Below, piece after piece: positions 1 through 6,240 of a DNA stretch of 24,519 nucleotides. How positions within the stretch are numbered: the stretch's first letter is position 1; every line of letters starts with the position of its first letter. A program made the translations under genes and the position numbers. Under the pieces are notes generated by a model. The model saw only the letters and a program-made list of their open reading frames with translations. It did no database searches and had not been told where the DNA came from. The stretch is taken from assembly GCA_937926875.1 (NCBI GenBank), contig CALBAX010000042.1:1-24519 (forward strand). The letters run 5' to 3'. Source of the stretch: an uncultured Desulfovibrio sp. Its GTDB lineage: Bacteria; Desulfobacterota; Desulfovibrionia; Desulfovibrionales; Desulfovibrionaceae.

Positions 1-128
1 AAAAAAGTACACTTTTCCGCCAGCCCGCCCCGTCCATGGCGGCCGTCTGCTCCCTGCCGTCCCGGCAGACCAGGCCCCGGGCGCCCGGCAGGCGTTTCAT
101 CCCCCCAGACGTACGCGCTGTTACGCAC

Positions 129-134
129 TATGAT
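129..134 (+). promoter_or_regulatory. Possible -10 box for the XRE regulator
   Basis: TATGAT lies 40 bases upstream of the chosen start in otherwise GC-rich DNA. No convincing -35 box is present at 16-18 bp spacing, so an activator or a weak promoter would be needed. Confidence 0.3.
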
Positions 135-173
135 CAGGCCCCAGCGTTCCTTCCCGACCAGACAGGAGCTCCC

Positions 174-395
174 ATGCCCAAAGACATCGTCATGATCACA
201 GCCTCCAACCTGCAGCAACGACGTCAAAAGGCCGACCTCACCCAGAAGGAGGTTGCCCATCTGCTGGGACTGAAGGCCGAGACCATCTGCCGTATGGAAA
301 AAGGCCACAACCCTGTCAGCTTGAGACGCCTGCAACAATTTGCCGACCTGTACGGCTGCACGGTCATCGACCTTTTGCAACCGCCCCAGGCCTAG
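174..395 (+). CDS. Small XRE/Cro-type HTH transcriptional regulator (73 aa)
   Basis: The product is essentially one helix-turn-helix domain. Residues about 11-68 show the HTH_3 pattern: an N-terminal helix (NLQQRRQKADLTQKEVAHLL), the recognition segment GLKAETICRMEKG, then a Leu-rich helix ending in VIDLL. The ATG at 174 is chosen because AGGAG lies at 164-168, five bases upstream. The frame is open back to 36, but that stretch is Pro/Arg-rich and has no ribosome site. There is no effector domain, so it probably binds DNA as a dimer and acts as a local repressor or antitoxin-like regulator. No toxin gene is seen next to it. The target is unknown; the inverted repeat at 522-549 and the near-palindrome at 3-16 are possible operators (inference). 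Confidence 0.8.
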   Translation: MPKDIVMITASNLQQRRQKADLTQKEVAHLLGLKAETICRMEKGHNPVSLRRLQQFADLYGCTVIDLLQPPQA

Positions 396-521
396 CCGCT
401 GAAAGCGCTCCTCACCTCCCGAAGGCTCCTCGACACGCCTCCCCCCCGGGAAGTTCCCGGCACGTCCCGCCCATTCCCCGGAAACAAAGGCCAGACCACA
501 CCCTGCCGGAAAACAAAACTC

Positions 522-549
522 GCTTTTGCCGTTACTACGAGGCAAAAGC
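522..549. repeat. Perfect 9-bp inverted repeat, 10-nt spacer
   Basis: GCTTTTGCC (522-530) and GGCAAAAGC (541-549) are exact reverse complements separated by 10 bases. On the minus strand the second arm is followed by a T-rich stretch, so it resembles a terminator for that strand, but no minus-strand gene ends here. It could also be an operator for the adjacent HTH protein. Confidence 0.55.
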
Positions 550-756
550 ACGTTCCCATCTGCCCGCCATCTATGCCATGTGGCGCAATAAAGTACATCG
601 TTTCAATGTATTGAGCATAAAAGCCGTGTAACTGGCAGCCCCTGCTGCCAGCATGTATCCTCTTTTCCTTCCGCTGCTGCGGCATAATCACTACGAAAAT
701 ATATGTAAACAAAAATAATTAGTATTTGCTTTTTTGCATTTTTCAGGTGTAGGCTT

Positions 757-785
757 TTGGCAATATTACATAAAAAATTCATAGT
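757..785 (+). promoter_or_regulatory. Candidate sigma-70 promoter of the autotransporter gene
   Basis: TTGGCA (757-762) is separated by 17 bp from CATAGT (780-785), in a markedly AT-rich block unlike the rest of the window. Transcription from here would give a leader of about 90 nt containing the hairpin at 819-838. Confidence 0.35.
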
Positions 786-818
786 AAAAAACTAATATTA
801 ACCTTTCACTGCACACAC

Positions 819-838
819 GGTGTCCTTCCCAAGACACC
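819..838 (+). promoter_or_regulatory. 5'-leader hairpin upstream of the autotransporter gene
   Basis: GGTGTC (819-824) pairs with GACACC (833-838) around an 8-nt loop, 32 bases before the AGGAGG ribosome site at 871-876. It may affect mRNA stability or regulation. Confidence 0.4.
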
Positions 839-884
839 ATATCCATCATCCATCGCTGCACCGGCAAAAAAGGAGGAAAGGAAC

Positions 885-2372
885 ATGCCACATCCAGCCA
901 AAGAAACCCGTCACCGAAGTACCCGCACAGCAAAGAGCATGGCACGCCTGGCTCTGGGCCCGCTTATCCTGGCGGGCCTTTTTCTTGCAGGCTCTCTCTG
1001 TACAGTTTCTGCCCGGGCAGAAACGATCGACCTGGCATCGCAACCAGGATTCCACACGGCATACAGGGATTGGATCGAGGACGGCAGTACCCTCAGGCTC
1101 AAAACGGATTTCGTCTCCGGCAGGACGGATCAGGTCATCATCAACTACTGGCAAGACTGGGAAGGACAGTTTCGGATCCATGTGACTCCCACAGGGGCAG
1201 AGTCCGGTATCCCTGAGACGGACTTCCTCGCCCATCTGCATGAAGGGGCCCAGGTCAACTGCTCGCTGACCAACCCCGGCGGCAAGGTCGATATGGGGGT
1301 CTATGTCTACGAGCTCGCCCGCAGGGAACTGCCCATCCCTGTTGAAGAAGCTTTTTATGCCGCTCCAGATACTGAAGGAGCTTTTTATGTCGCTGGGACT
1401 CCCGAGCCTCCCATAGAATGGTACCTGCGGCGTGTCGAGGGAGAAAAATCCCCTACGGCCGAGACCGTTTTGGGGCTTTCGGGCATGGCCTCCTCCTATG
1501 CCATGTGGATGGGGCAGCTTTCTGACCTGCGCGAGCGCCTGGGCGAGATCCGCTACGGCAACGGCACGGATGGCCTGTGGGTGCGGGGCTTCACGGAAAA
1601 GAACAGGCTGTCCGGCCTGGCGGGCATCGACTTCAGCCAGAATTTTTATGGCACATCCTTCGGTTACGACCGCCTGATGGAACAGGACAAGGACAACAGG
1701 TGGCTGCTCGGCCTGCGCGGCCAGCTTACCAGGGCCGAGCAAAAAATCGACGGACTGCACGGCGGATCCGGTGACAGCCGCTCCTACGGCATCGCCGCGT
1801 ATGCTACCTGGCAGCATACGGATGGCTGGTACTCCGATACCGTGCTGACCTGGGACTGGTATGACCAGAACCTCAAGACCCGCATGCTGGACGGCACACG
1901 GGTGTACGGTTCCTACAACACCTATGCCGGCGGCATCAGCCAGGAACTGGGACGCATGTTCCGCTTCAACAACGGCTGCTTTATCGAGCCCCAGCTCCAG
2001 CTTTCCTGGTACTGGATGAAGGGCATGGACTTCACGACCAGCAACGGCATGAAGGTGGAACAAGACGACGCTTACGCCCTGACCGGCCGCGCCGGTCTGG
2101 TGCTGGGCAAAAAATGGGATCTGTCCGAGGACCGCTACTTCCAGCCCTACCTCAAGGGCGGTGTGAACCACGAGTTCATGGGCGACCAGAAGGTCACGGT
2201 CAATGGCATCGCATTCTCGGACGATCTGCGCGGGACCCGCATCTATTACGGTACGGGCTTTGATGTACAGTTTGCCCCAAATGCCCGTTTCTATGCGGAA
2301 TTCGAACGCGAAGACGGGCACAAGGCGTCCACTCCATGGAGTGTGAGCGCCGGATTGCGGGTAGCGTTTTGA
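885..2372 (+). CDS. Autotransporter-like outer-membrane beta-barrel protein (495 aa)
   Basis: The start is supported by AGGAGG at 871-876, eight bases upstream. Residues 1-45 form an export signal with a long basic n-region and a hydrophobic core (about 22-40), with likely cleavage after SARA. Residues about 200-495 look like an autotransporter beta-domain. They open with DGLWVRGF, continue with alternating aromatic strands and glycine turns, and end in VSAGLRVAF with the C-terminal Phe expected for BAM-mediated insertion. The part before the barrel is only about 150 residues and lacks the beta-helix repeats of classical passengers. It contains two tandem 10-residue units starting AFY. It probably sits in the outer membrane displaying a small domain. 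The function of that domain is unknown. Confidence 0.8.
   Translation: MPHPAKETRHRSTRTAKSMARLALGPLILAGLFLAGSLCTVSARAETIDLASQPGFHTAYRDWIEDGSTLRLKTDFVSGRTDQVIINYWQDWEGQFRIHVTPTGAESGIPETDFLAHLHEGAQVNCSLTNPGGKVDMGVYVYELARRELPIPVEEAFYAAPDTEGAFYVAGTPEPPIEWYLRRVEGEKSPTAETVLGLSGMASSYAMWMGQLSDLRERLGEIRYGNGTDGLWVRGFTEKNRLSGLAGIDFSQNFYGTSFGYDRLMEQDKDNRWLLGLRGQLTRAEQKIDGLHGGSGDSRSYGIAAYATWQHTDGWYSDTVLTWDWYDQNLKTRMLDGTRVYGSYNTYAGGISQELGRMFRFNNGCFIEPQLQLSWYWMKGMDFTTSNGMKVEQDDAYALTGRAGLVLGKKWDLSEDRYFQPYLKGGVNHEFMGDQKVTVNGIAFSDDLRGTRIYYGTGFDVQFAPNARFYAEFEREDGHKASTPWSVSAGLRVAF
1347..1406 (+). repeat. 30-nt tandem duplication inside the autotransporter gene
   Basis: Two adjacent 30-nt units (1347-1376 and 1377-1406) encode EAFYAAPDTE and GAFYVAGTPE. 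The first 18 bases are nearly identical (AGCTTTTTATG shared) and the rest has diverged. The duplication lies at the junction between passenger and barrel and lengthens a Pro/acidic linker. Confidence 0.6.
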
Positions 2373-2414
2373 CCCGTTCCGCCGCGCGTGTGACCAGCAC
2401 AGGAGTTCCGCTTT

Positions 2415-3130
2415 ATGGACAAGCCGCAACCCCTATATCACATCTCGGATGTCACATGGAGACGTATCGAACCGCACCTGTCTGGACAAAAGGGACAATG
2501 GGGAGGGATCGCCAAGGACAACCGCCTGTTCATCAACGCCGTCCTGTGGATACTGCGGACAGGCGCCCCATGGAGGAAGCTGCCGATAGAATACGGGAAA
2601 TGGGGCACAGTACACCACCGTTTCATCCGCTGGAGGGACAAACGGTTGTGGGAAAAATTGCTCGAGATATTGATTGATGACCCGGATTTCGAGTGGCTCA
2701 TCGTCGATACCGAACCATGCGGCGGCCATCTCAGCGATCCTCTCCTCTTCCCGGCTCCCCAGCAGATGAAACACCATGCCGCCACCCGCTATCGCTGGCC
2801 ATGGCTGCGCATGGTGTGCCAGTCCGAGCACCTTTCACAGGTGATGCCGCAACGGCTCGCCGACAAACAGTGACCTACCTCCAGGGAAGGGCCTGCCGCA
2901 TCTCCCGGGACTCCCACCCGGCAACATCCCGGCCCGGGAGATGGCAGGCCCGTCCAGCAGGAAGTGCCCCCGCAGAGCGGGTGCGACGGGGCATGCCATG
3001 ACGGGCCGCTGCCAGATGAAACGAATACGCTGCTCCAGCGTGACCGCATATGCCACACCACAAAAAATATCCACAGAACGCGCAGGATCACGCGCCAGGG
3101 GGCCAAAGCATCCAGATGTGGCTGCCGGGG
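2415..3130 (+). pseudogene. Decayed IS5-family transposase (IS remnant)
   Basis: Residues 1-95 of the first frame (2415 to about 2715) match the N-terminal DUF4096 region of IS5-family transposases: RRIEPHL, INAVLWILRTGAPWRKLP, WGTVHHRFIRW, then WLIVDT at the first catalytic Asp. Homology then moves to the +1-shifted frame at about 2790-2880, where SLAMAAHGVPVRAPFTGDAA resembles the conserved HLAVDAHGMPVR / DGT.AD stretch. A third frame gives PSSRKCPRRAG (compare IPPRKNRK) near 2950. NTLLQRDRICHTTKNIHR near 3030-3085 resembles the ENxFLxLKRWRGIATRYAKN end. The gene is therefore broken by several frameshifts. Some IS5 subgroups use one programmed shift, but not this many. An AGGAG at 2400-2404 precedes the ATG. 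Clear terminal inverted repeats were not found. Confidence 0.75.
2889..2951. repeat. Long hairpin (19 bp with a 2-nt bulge) inside the transposase remnant
   Basis: The left arm, 2889-2909, is GGGCCTGCC, then GC, then ATCTCCCGGG. It is matched by 2933-2951, the exact complement without the GC. The loop is about 23 nt. It falls exactly where transposase homology is lost, so it may be an inserted palindromic element rather than part of the original gene. Confidence 0.6.
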
Positions 3131-3162
3131 ATGGCCCCAAGCACAGGGGACAGGGACAGACC

Positions 3163-3543
3163 TTACGGCAGGCTCCCCCATCTCCATACGCCGCAATGCA
3201 GCATCAACGCCCCCTCAAGGAGGCCTATGGCAAGGATGGCCGCCCAGATGCCCAGCAGGCGCCTGCCCGTCTTCCGGGGACGGTATCGGGCAAGGATCGC
3301 CTTCCGGCGCTGTCCCGTATACCTGAGACGGCAGAAAAGGACGGGGAAAAACAGCAGTACCGGCAGCGCAAGGGCGTAGAACATCCAGCCGGGCAGCCAG
3401 CTGCGGCCCAGGGCCAGCAGCGGGAAAAACGCGTCCAGATACCAGCAGGCCATGAGCAGCGTGCTGCCGTCGCCCGGCGCGTGTTCCTGTCTGTGGAAGG
3501 TCTCCCCCACAGCCCAGATATGGTCGATGCCGCCCAAGATCAT
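3163..3543 (-). CDS. Hypothetical small membrane protein (about 126 aa), possibly truncated
   Basis: I do not recognise this family. The reading frame has a plausible protein character: three hydrophobic segments at residues about 28-47 (LLMACWYLDAFFPLLALG), 52-70 (WMFYALALPVLLFFPVLFC) and 98-116 (LLGIWAAILAIGLLEGALML). The basic loop between the last two fits an inner-membrane topology. The start is uncertain. The ATG at 3543 and the GTG at 3552 both lack a ribosome site. The frame stays open further upstream but loses protein-like composition, so the 5' end may have been lost when the neighbouring insertion sequence arrived. The gene is unrelated in composition to tupC upstream on the same strand. 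Confidence 0.45.
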   Translation of the reverse strand: MILGGIDHIWAVGETFHRQEHAPGDGSTLLMACWYLDAFFPLLALGRSWLPGWMFYALALPVLLFFPVLFCRLRYTGQRRKAILARYRPRKTGRRLLGIWAAILAIGLLEGALMLHCGVWRWGSLP

Positions 3544-3559
3544 CAAAGTCACGCCCGGA

Positions 3560-3905
3560 GGTATAAGGTACGCGGCAGGCCGGGAACTGTCTTGCGGGGA
3601 TAAAGACCTGCCGGGGATGTCTGGGAAAGTGTCCGGGAGGATGGAGCCGCCAGCAGCGCCACCCACGGCATCATCCCAACTCCACCGGATGCAAGCGCCC
3701 GGGGGAGCCGGGGGAACCAGGAAGGCCGCCGCTTTCCATGTCCGTACCGCCCATAAAAACGGTTTTGGCGGGTGGACAGGGCACGGGGAAAGGTCCTTTC
3801 CCCTCCGGAACGACCGGCTGGCGGCCTGTTCCCCAAAGGAGAGCCCGGGCATCGCCTCGGCGCGATACAGGCCCCGCCTTCTCCGTCCAGACGCGTGTCC
3901 GCCCT
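3560..3905. other. Gene-free 345 bp downstream of tupC, with two palindromes
   Basis: No supported gene. It contains GGGGAAAGG/CCTTTCCCC (3785-3793/3795-3803) and a CCGCC...GGCGG structure with an inner AAAA/TTTT pairing near 3748-3773. Both could help end tup transcription on the minus strand, but neither has a clean T-run. Confidence 0.5.
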
Positions 3906-4556
3906 CTATCCCTCCAGGCTCCAGCCCTGGCCCAGCTTGAGCTGCTCGCCGCCCAGGGCCCGCATGAGCGCGGGATCGTGGGTGGAACAGACGATGGCCG
4001 CGCCTTCGGCCCGGCATTGGGCCACGGCAGCGGCGATGGCGCGGGCGCTGCGCACGTCCACGTTGGAGGTGGGCTCGTCCAGCAGCAGGGCGCGCGGACG
4101 CAGCACCAGGCGCGAGGCCAGGGCCACGCGCTGGCGTTCCCCGCCGGAAAGGGCGTTGGGGCCGCGGCGGCGCATGGCATCGGGATCCTCGAAGCCCACC
4201 TGCCGCATGGCGGCCGCATAGGCATCCTCCAGACCGTCCCGGCGGCCGCGCAGCTTCAGGCCCAGCACCACGTTCTCGAATACGGTGGCCTTGAGCAGAT
4301 AGGGCTCCTGGAGCAGCAGGCTCACCTCGCGGCGCGGGTCCGCACCGCCATGATAGACGATGCGCCCCTCGTCGGGCTCTTCCAGAAAGGCCAGCAGGCG
4401 CAGCAGGGTGGACTTGCCGCTGCCGTTGTAGCCCACCAGGGTCAGCACCTCTCCGCTATGGATATGCAGCTCGTCCACGCCCAGGGCGGGCAGGTCCAGC
4501 GCGGTCACGCGGCCGTAACGGCGCACCAGGCCGCGGGCTTCGTACAAAAGGCTCAT
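3906..4556 (-). CDS. tupC: TupC: tungstate ABC transporter ATP-binding protein (216 aa)
   Basis: This is the ATPase of the tungstate importer, acting on the cytoplasmic side of TupB. Visible motifs: Walker A GYNGSGKST (42-50), Q-loop Gln83 in LLLQEPYLL, ABC signature LSGGERQRVALA (136-147), Walker B ALLLDEP (156-162) and H-loop His193 in STHD. It is short, as is usual for TupC, and has no C-terminal TOBE domain of the ModC kind. The ATG at 4556 overlaps the tupB stop (ATGA, 4553-4556), so the two are translationally coupled. The reading frame stays open upstream inside tupB, but that is a shadow. Tungstate rather than molybdate is assigned from TupA and the adjacent tunR. Confidence 0.88.
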   Translation of the reverse strand: MSLLYEARGLVRRYGRVTALDLPALGVDELHIHSGEVLTLVGYNGSGKSTLLRLLAFLEEPDEGRIVYHGGADPRREVSLLLQEPYLLKATVFENVVLGLKLRGRRDGLEDAYAAAMRQVGFEDPDAMRRRGPNALSGGERQRVALASRLVLRPRALLLDEPTSNVDVRSARAIAAAVAQCRAEGAAIVCSTHDPALMRALGGEQLKLGQGWSLEG

Positions 4557-5248
4557 ATGCGCCCCCGGTGCTTGATGAAGGTCATGAGCACGTTGATGGC
4601 AAAGGCCATGAACAGCAGCACCAGGCCCAGCGCGATGCCCTGGGCGAACTCGCCCTTGCTGGTCTCCAGGGCGATGGCCGTGGTCATGGTGCGGGTGTGA
4701 TAGCGCACGTTGCCGCCCAGCATCATGGCGATGCCCACCTCGGTGATGACGCGGCCGAAGGCGGTCAGGCAGACCATGGCGATGGCGAAGCGCACCTCGC
4801 ACAGGCTCAGCCAGGCCAGCTGCAGGGGCCTGGCGCCCAGGGTCAGCAGGGTCTGGCGGCAGCGGGGGTCGAGGCCCTCCACGGCCTGGGCCACCCACGA
4901 GACCACGATGGGCAGGGCCAGCAGGGTCTGGCCGATGGCCATGCCCGGCAGGGTGAAGAGCAGGCCCCATTCGCCCAGCGGGCCGCGATAGGTGATGAAG
5001 GCATAGACCAGCAGGCCGATGAGCACGGTGGGAAAGGCCAGCAGGGTGTCGGAGAGGAGGCGCAAAAACTTTTTGCCGGGAAAGTCACAATAGCCCAGGG
5101 CAAAGCCCATGGGCAGGCCCATGAGCAGCGAAGCCGCCATGGCATAGGACGTGGACACCAGCGTGGCCGTGATGGCCGAGAAGGTGGCATCGTCCATATT
5201 GGCCAGCAGGGCGAAGGCCGCCCAGAAGCCGTTGACCAGATAGTCCAT
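4553..5248 (-). CDS. tupB: TupB: tungstate ABC transporter permease (231 aa)
   Basis: This is the inner-membrane permease of the tungstate importer. It has about five to six hydrophobic segments, and the EAA-like coupling-helix region GARPLQLAWLSLCEVRFAIA lies at residues about 138-157. The family-typical ITEVGIAMMLGGNVRYHTRT follows at about 169-188. The length fits TupB/WtpB-type permeases. It lies 102 bp downstream of tupA, with a strong hairpin in the gap, and overlaps tupC by 4 bp. Expression probably depends on read-through of that hairpin. Confidence 0.88.
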   Translation of the reverse strand: MDYLVNGFWAAFALLANMDDATFSAITATLVSTSYAMAASLLMGLPMGFALGYCDFPGKKFLRLLSDTLLAFPTVLIGLLVYAFITYRGPLGEWGLLFTLPGMAIGQTLLALPIVVSWVAQAVEGLDPRCRQTLLTLGARPLQLAWLSLCEVRFAIAMVCLTAFGRVITEVGIAMMLGGNVRYHTRTMTTAIALETSKGEFAQGIALGLVLLFMAFAINVLMTFIKHRGRI

Positions 5249-5301
5249 AGATCACCAGGAACGCCACGGAGGGAATCCGTGGGGGAGGTCGAAAAACGAA
5301 A

Positions 5302-5327
5302 CGGGGACGGCCCGGAGACCGTCCCCG
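5302..5327 (-). terminator. Intrinsic terminator/attenuator between tupA and tupB
   Basis: A perfect 9-bp GC-rich stem (5302-5310/5319-5327) with an 8-nt loop is followed on the minus strand by TTTCGTTTTT. It lies 24 bp after the tupA stop. A partial terminator here would make the soluble binding protein more abundant than the membrane parts, a common arrangement in ABC importer operons. Confidence 0.75.
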
Positions 5328-5350
5328 CCAGCGGACGGAAAAACGCTGCG

Positions 5351-6172
5351 CTACTTGCCGGCGTTGGGGAAGAAGAGCTGCTTGCCTTCCAGCTTGAACT
5401 CGGCGATGCGCTTCTGGGTGGAGGGGGCGACCCACCAGTCTTCAAACTTCTTGCCCAGGTCGGCCTTGGTCTTGGGGCACTGCTTGGGGTTCACGGTGAT
5501 GACGCTGTACTGGTTGAACAGGGCCTTGTCCCCTTCCACCACGATGGCCAGGGGGTTCTTGGCGCCCTGCTGGGCGTTGAACTTGATCCAGGTGCCGCGG
5601 TCGGTGAGGCTGTAGGCGCCCTTTTCGGCGGCCATGTTCAGGGTGGCCATCATGCCCTGGCCGGCGGAGATGTAGAAGGCTTCCTTGTCGGGGTTGAGGC
5701 CGGACTGCTTCCAGAGCTTCTGCTCGGCCTTGTGGGTGCCGGACTGGTCGCCGCGGCTCACGAAAGAGGCCTTCTTGTCGGCGATGGTCTTGAGGGCGGC
5801 GGCGGTGTCCTTGCCCTTGACGCCCGCGGGGTCAGCCTTGGGGCCCACCACCACGAAGTCGTTGTACATCACCTGACGGCGGTCGATGCCGTGACCGGCC
5901 TTGACGAATTCCTTTTCAGCGGCGGGGGCGTGCACCAGCAGCACGTCGGCGTCACAGTTCTTGGCGATCTCCAGGGCCTTGCCGGTGCCCACGGCCACCC
6001 ATTTCAGCTCGATGCCGGTCTCTTTCTGGAAGGTGGGGGCCAGGAATTCCAGCAGGCCGGTATCCTGGGTACTGGTGGTGGTGGCCATCATCAGCGTGTC
6101 GGCGGCCTGGGCCGGAGCGGCCAGGAAGGCGGCGGCCAGCACGGGCAGGAACAGTTTCTTCAGGTTCTTCAT
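5351..6172 (-). CDS. tupA: TupA: periplasmic tungstate-binding protein (273 aa)
   Basis: This is the substrate-binding protein of the tungstate importer. The ATG at 6172 has AAGGAG seven bases upstream. Residues 1-23 are a Sec signal peptide (MKNLKKLFLPVLAAAFLAAP) cut after AQA. The mature protein opens with ADTLMMATTTSTQDTG. The TTTST..TG motif (31-39) is the oxyanion-binding signature of TupA proteins and differs from ModA. Further family segments are DADVLLVHAPAAEKEFV, YNDFVVVGP and SRGDQSGTHKAE. It follows tunR by 68 bp and precedes tupBC, forming one operon. Its level is likely controlled by TunR in response to tungstate. Confidence 0.92.
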   Translation of the reverse strand: MKNLKKLFLPVLAAAFLAAPAQAADTLMMATTTSTQDTGLLEFLAPTFQKETGIELKWVAVGTGKALEIAKNCDADVLLVHAPAAEKEFVKAGHGIDRRQVMYNDFVVVGPKADPAGVKGKDTAAALKTIADKKASFVSRGDQSGTHKAEQKLWKQSGLNPDKEAFYISAGQGMMATLNMAAEKGAYSLTDRGTWIKFNAQQGAKNPLAIVVEGDKALFNQYSVITVNPKQCPKTKADLGKKFEDWWVAPSTQKRIAEFKLEGKQLFFPNAGK

Positions 6173-6203
6173 GATGCGACTCCTTGCATTGATTTGATGA
6201 TGC

Positions 6204-6225
6204 GCCGCCGCTGCGGAACGGCGGC
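6204..6225 (-). promoter_or_regulatory. Hairpin in the tunR-tupA gap
   Basis: GCCGCCG (6204-6210) pairs with CGGCGGC (6219-6225) around an 8-nt loop, about 31 bases upstream of the tupA start. No T-run follows, so it is not a clean terminator. It could be an operator for TunR, a mRNA-processing site or a 5'-end stabiliser. Confidence 0.45.
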
Positions 6226-6240
6226 CCCTTGCGGGAAATA

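Larger units (their letters stand above)
396..884. other. 490-bp hairpin-rich, partly AT-rich intergenic region
   Basis: No credible gene is present. The segment holds a perfect 9-bp inverted repeat (522-530/541-549), a 5-bp stem (594-598/606-610), a perfect 8-bp stem with CCCT loop (632-639/644-651), a 4-bp stem (671-674/679-682), an AT-rich stretch at about 690-805 and a 6-bp hairpin (819-824/833-838). The AT-rich part probably contains the promoter of the autotransporter gene. The hairpins could belong to a terminator for the upstream regulator, a small RNA or operators. Confidence 0.6.

Noticed and set aside
392..712. Minus-strand 106-aa frame between the XRE gene and the autotransporter
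   Set aside because: No ribosome site, no family resemblance, and it crosses several hairpins.
846..2429. A 527-codon minus-strand frame opposite the autotransporter gene
   Set aside because: No ribosome site or domain. The sense frame has a signal peptide, beta-barrel and C-terminal Phe.
4557..4970. Upstream extension of the tupC frame
   Set aside because: The extension is Pro/Gly/His-rich and lies inside tupB. The ATGA overlap at 4553-4556 gives the natural start.
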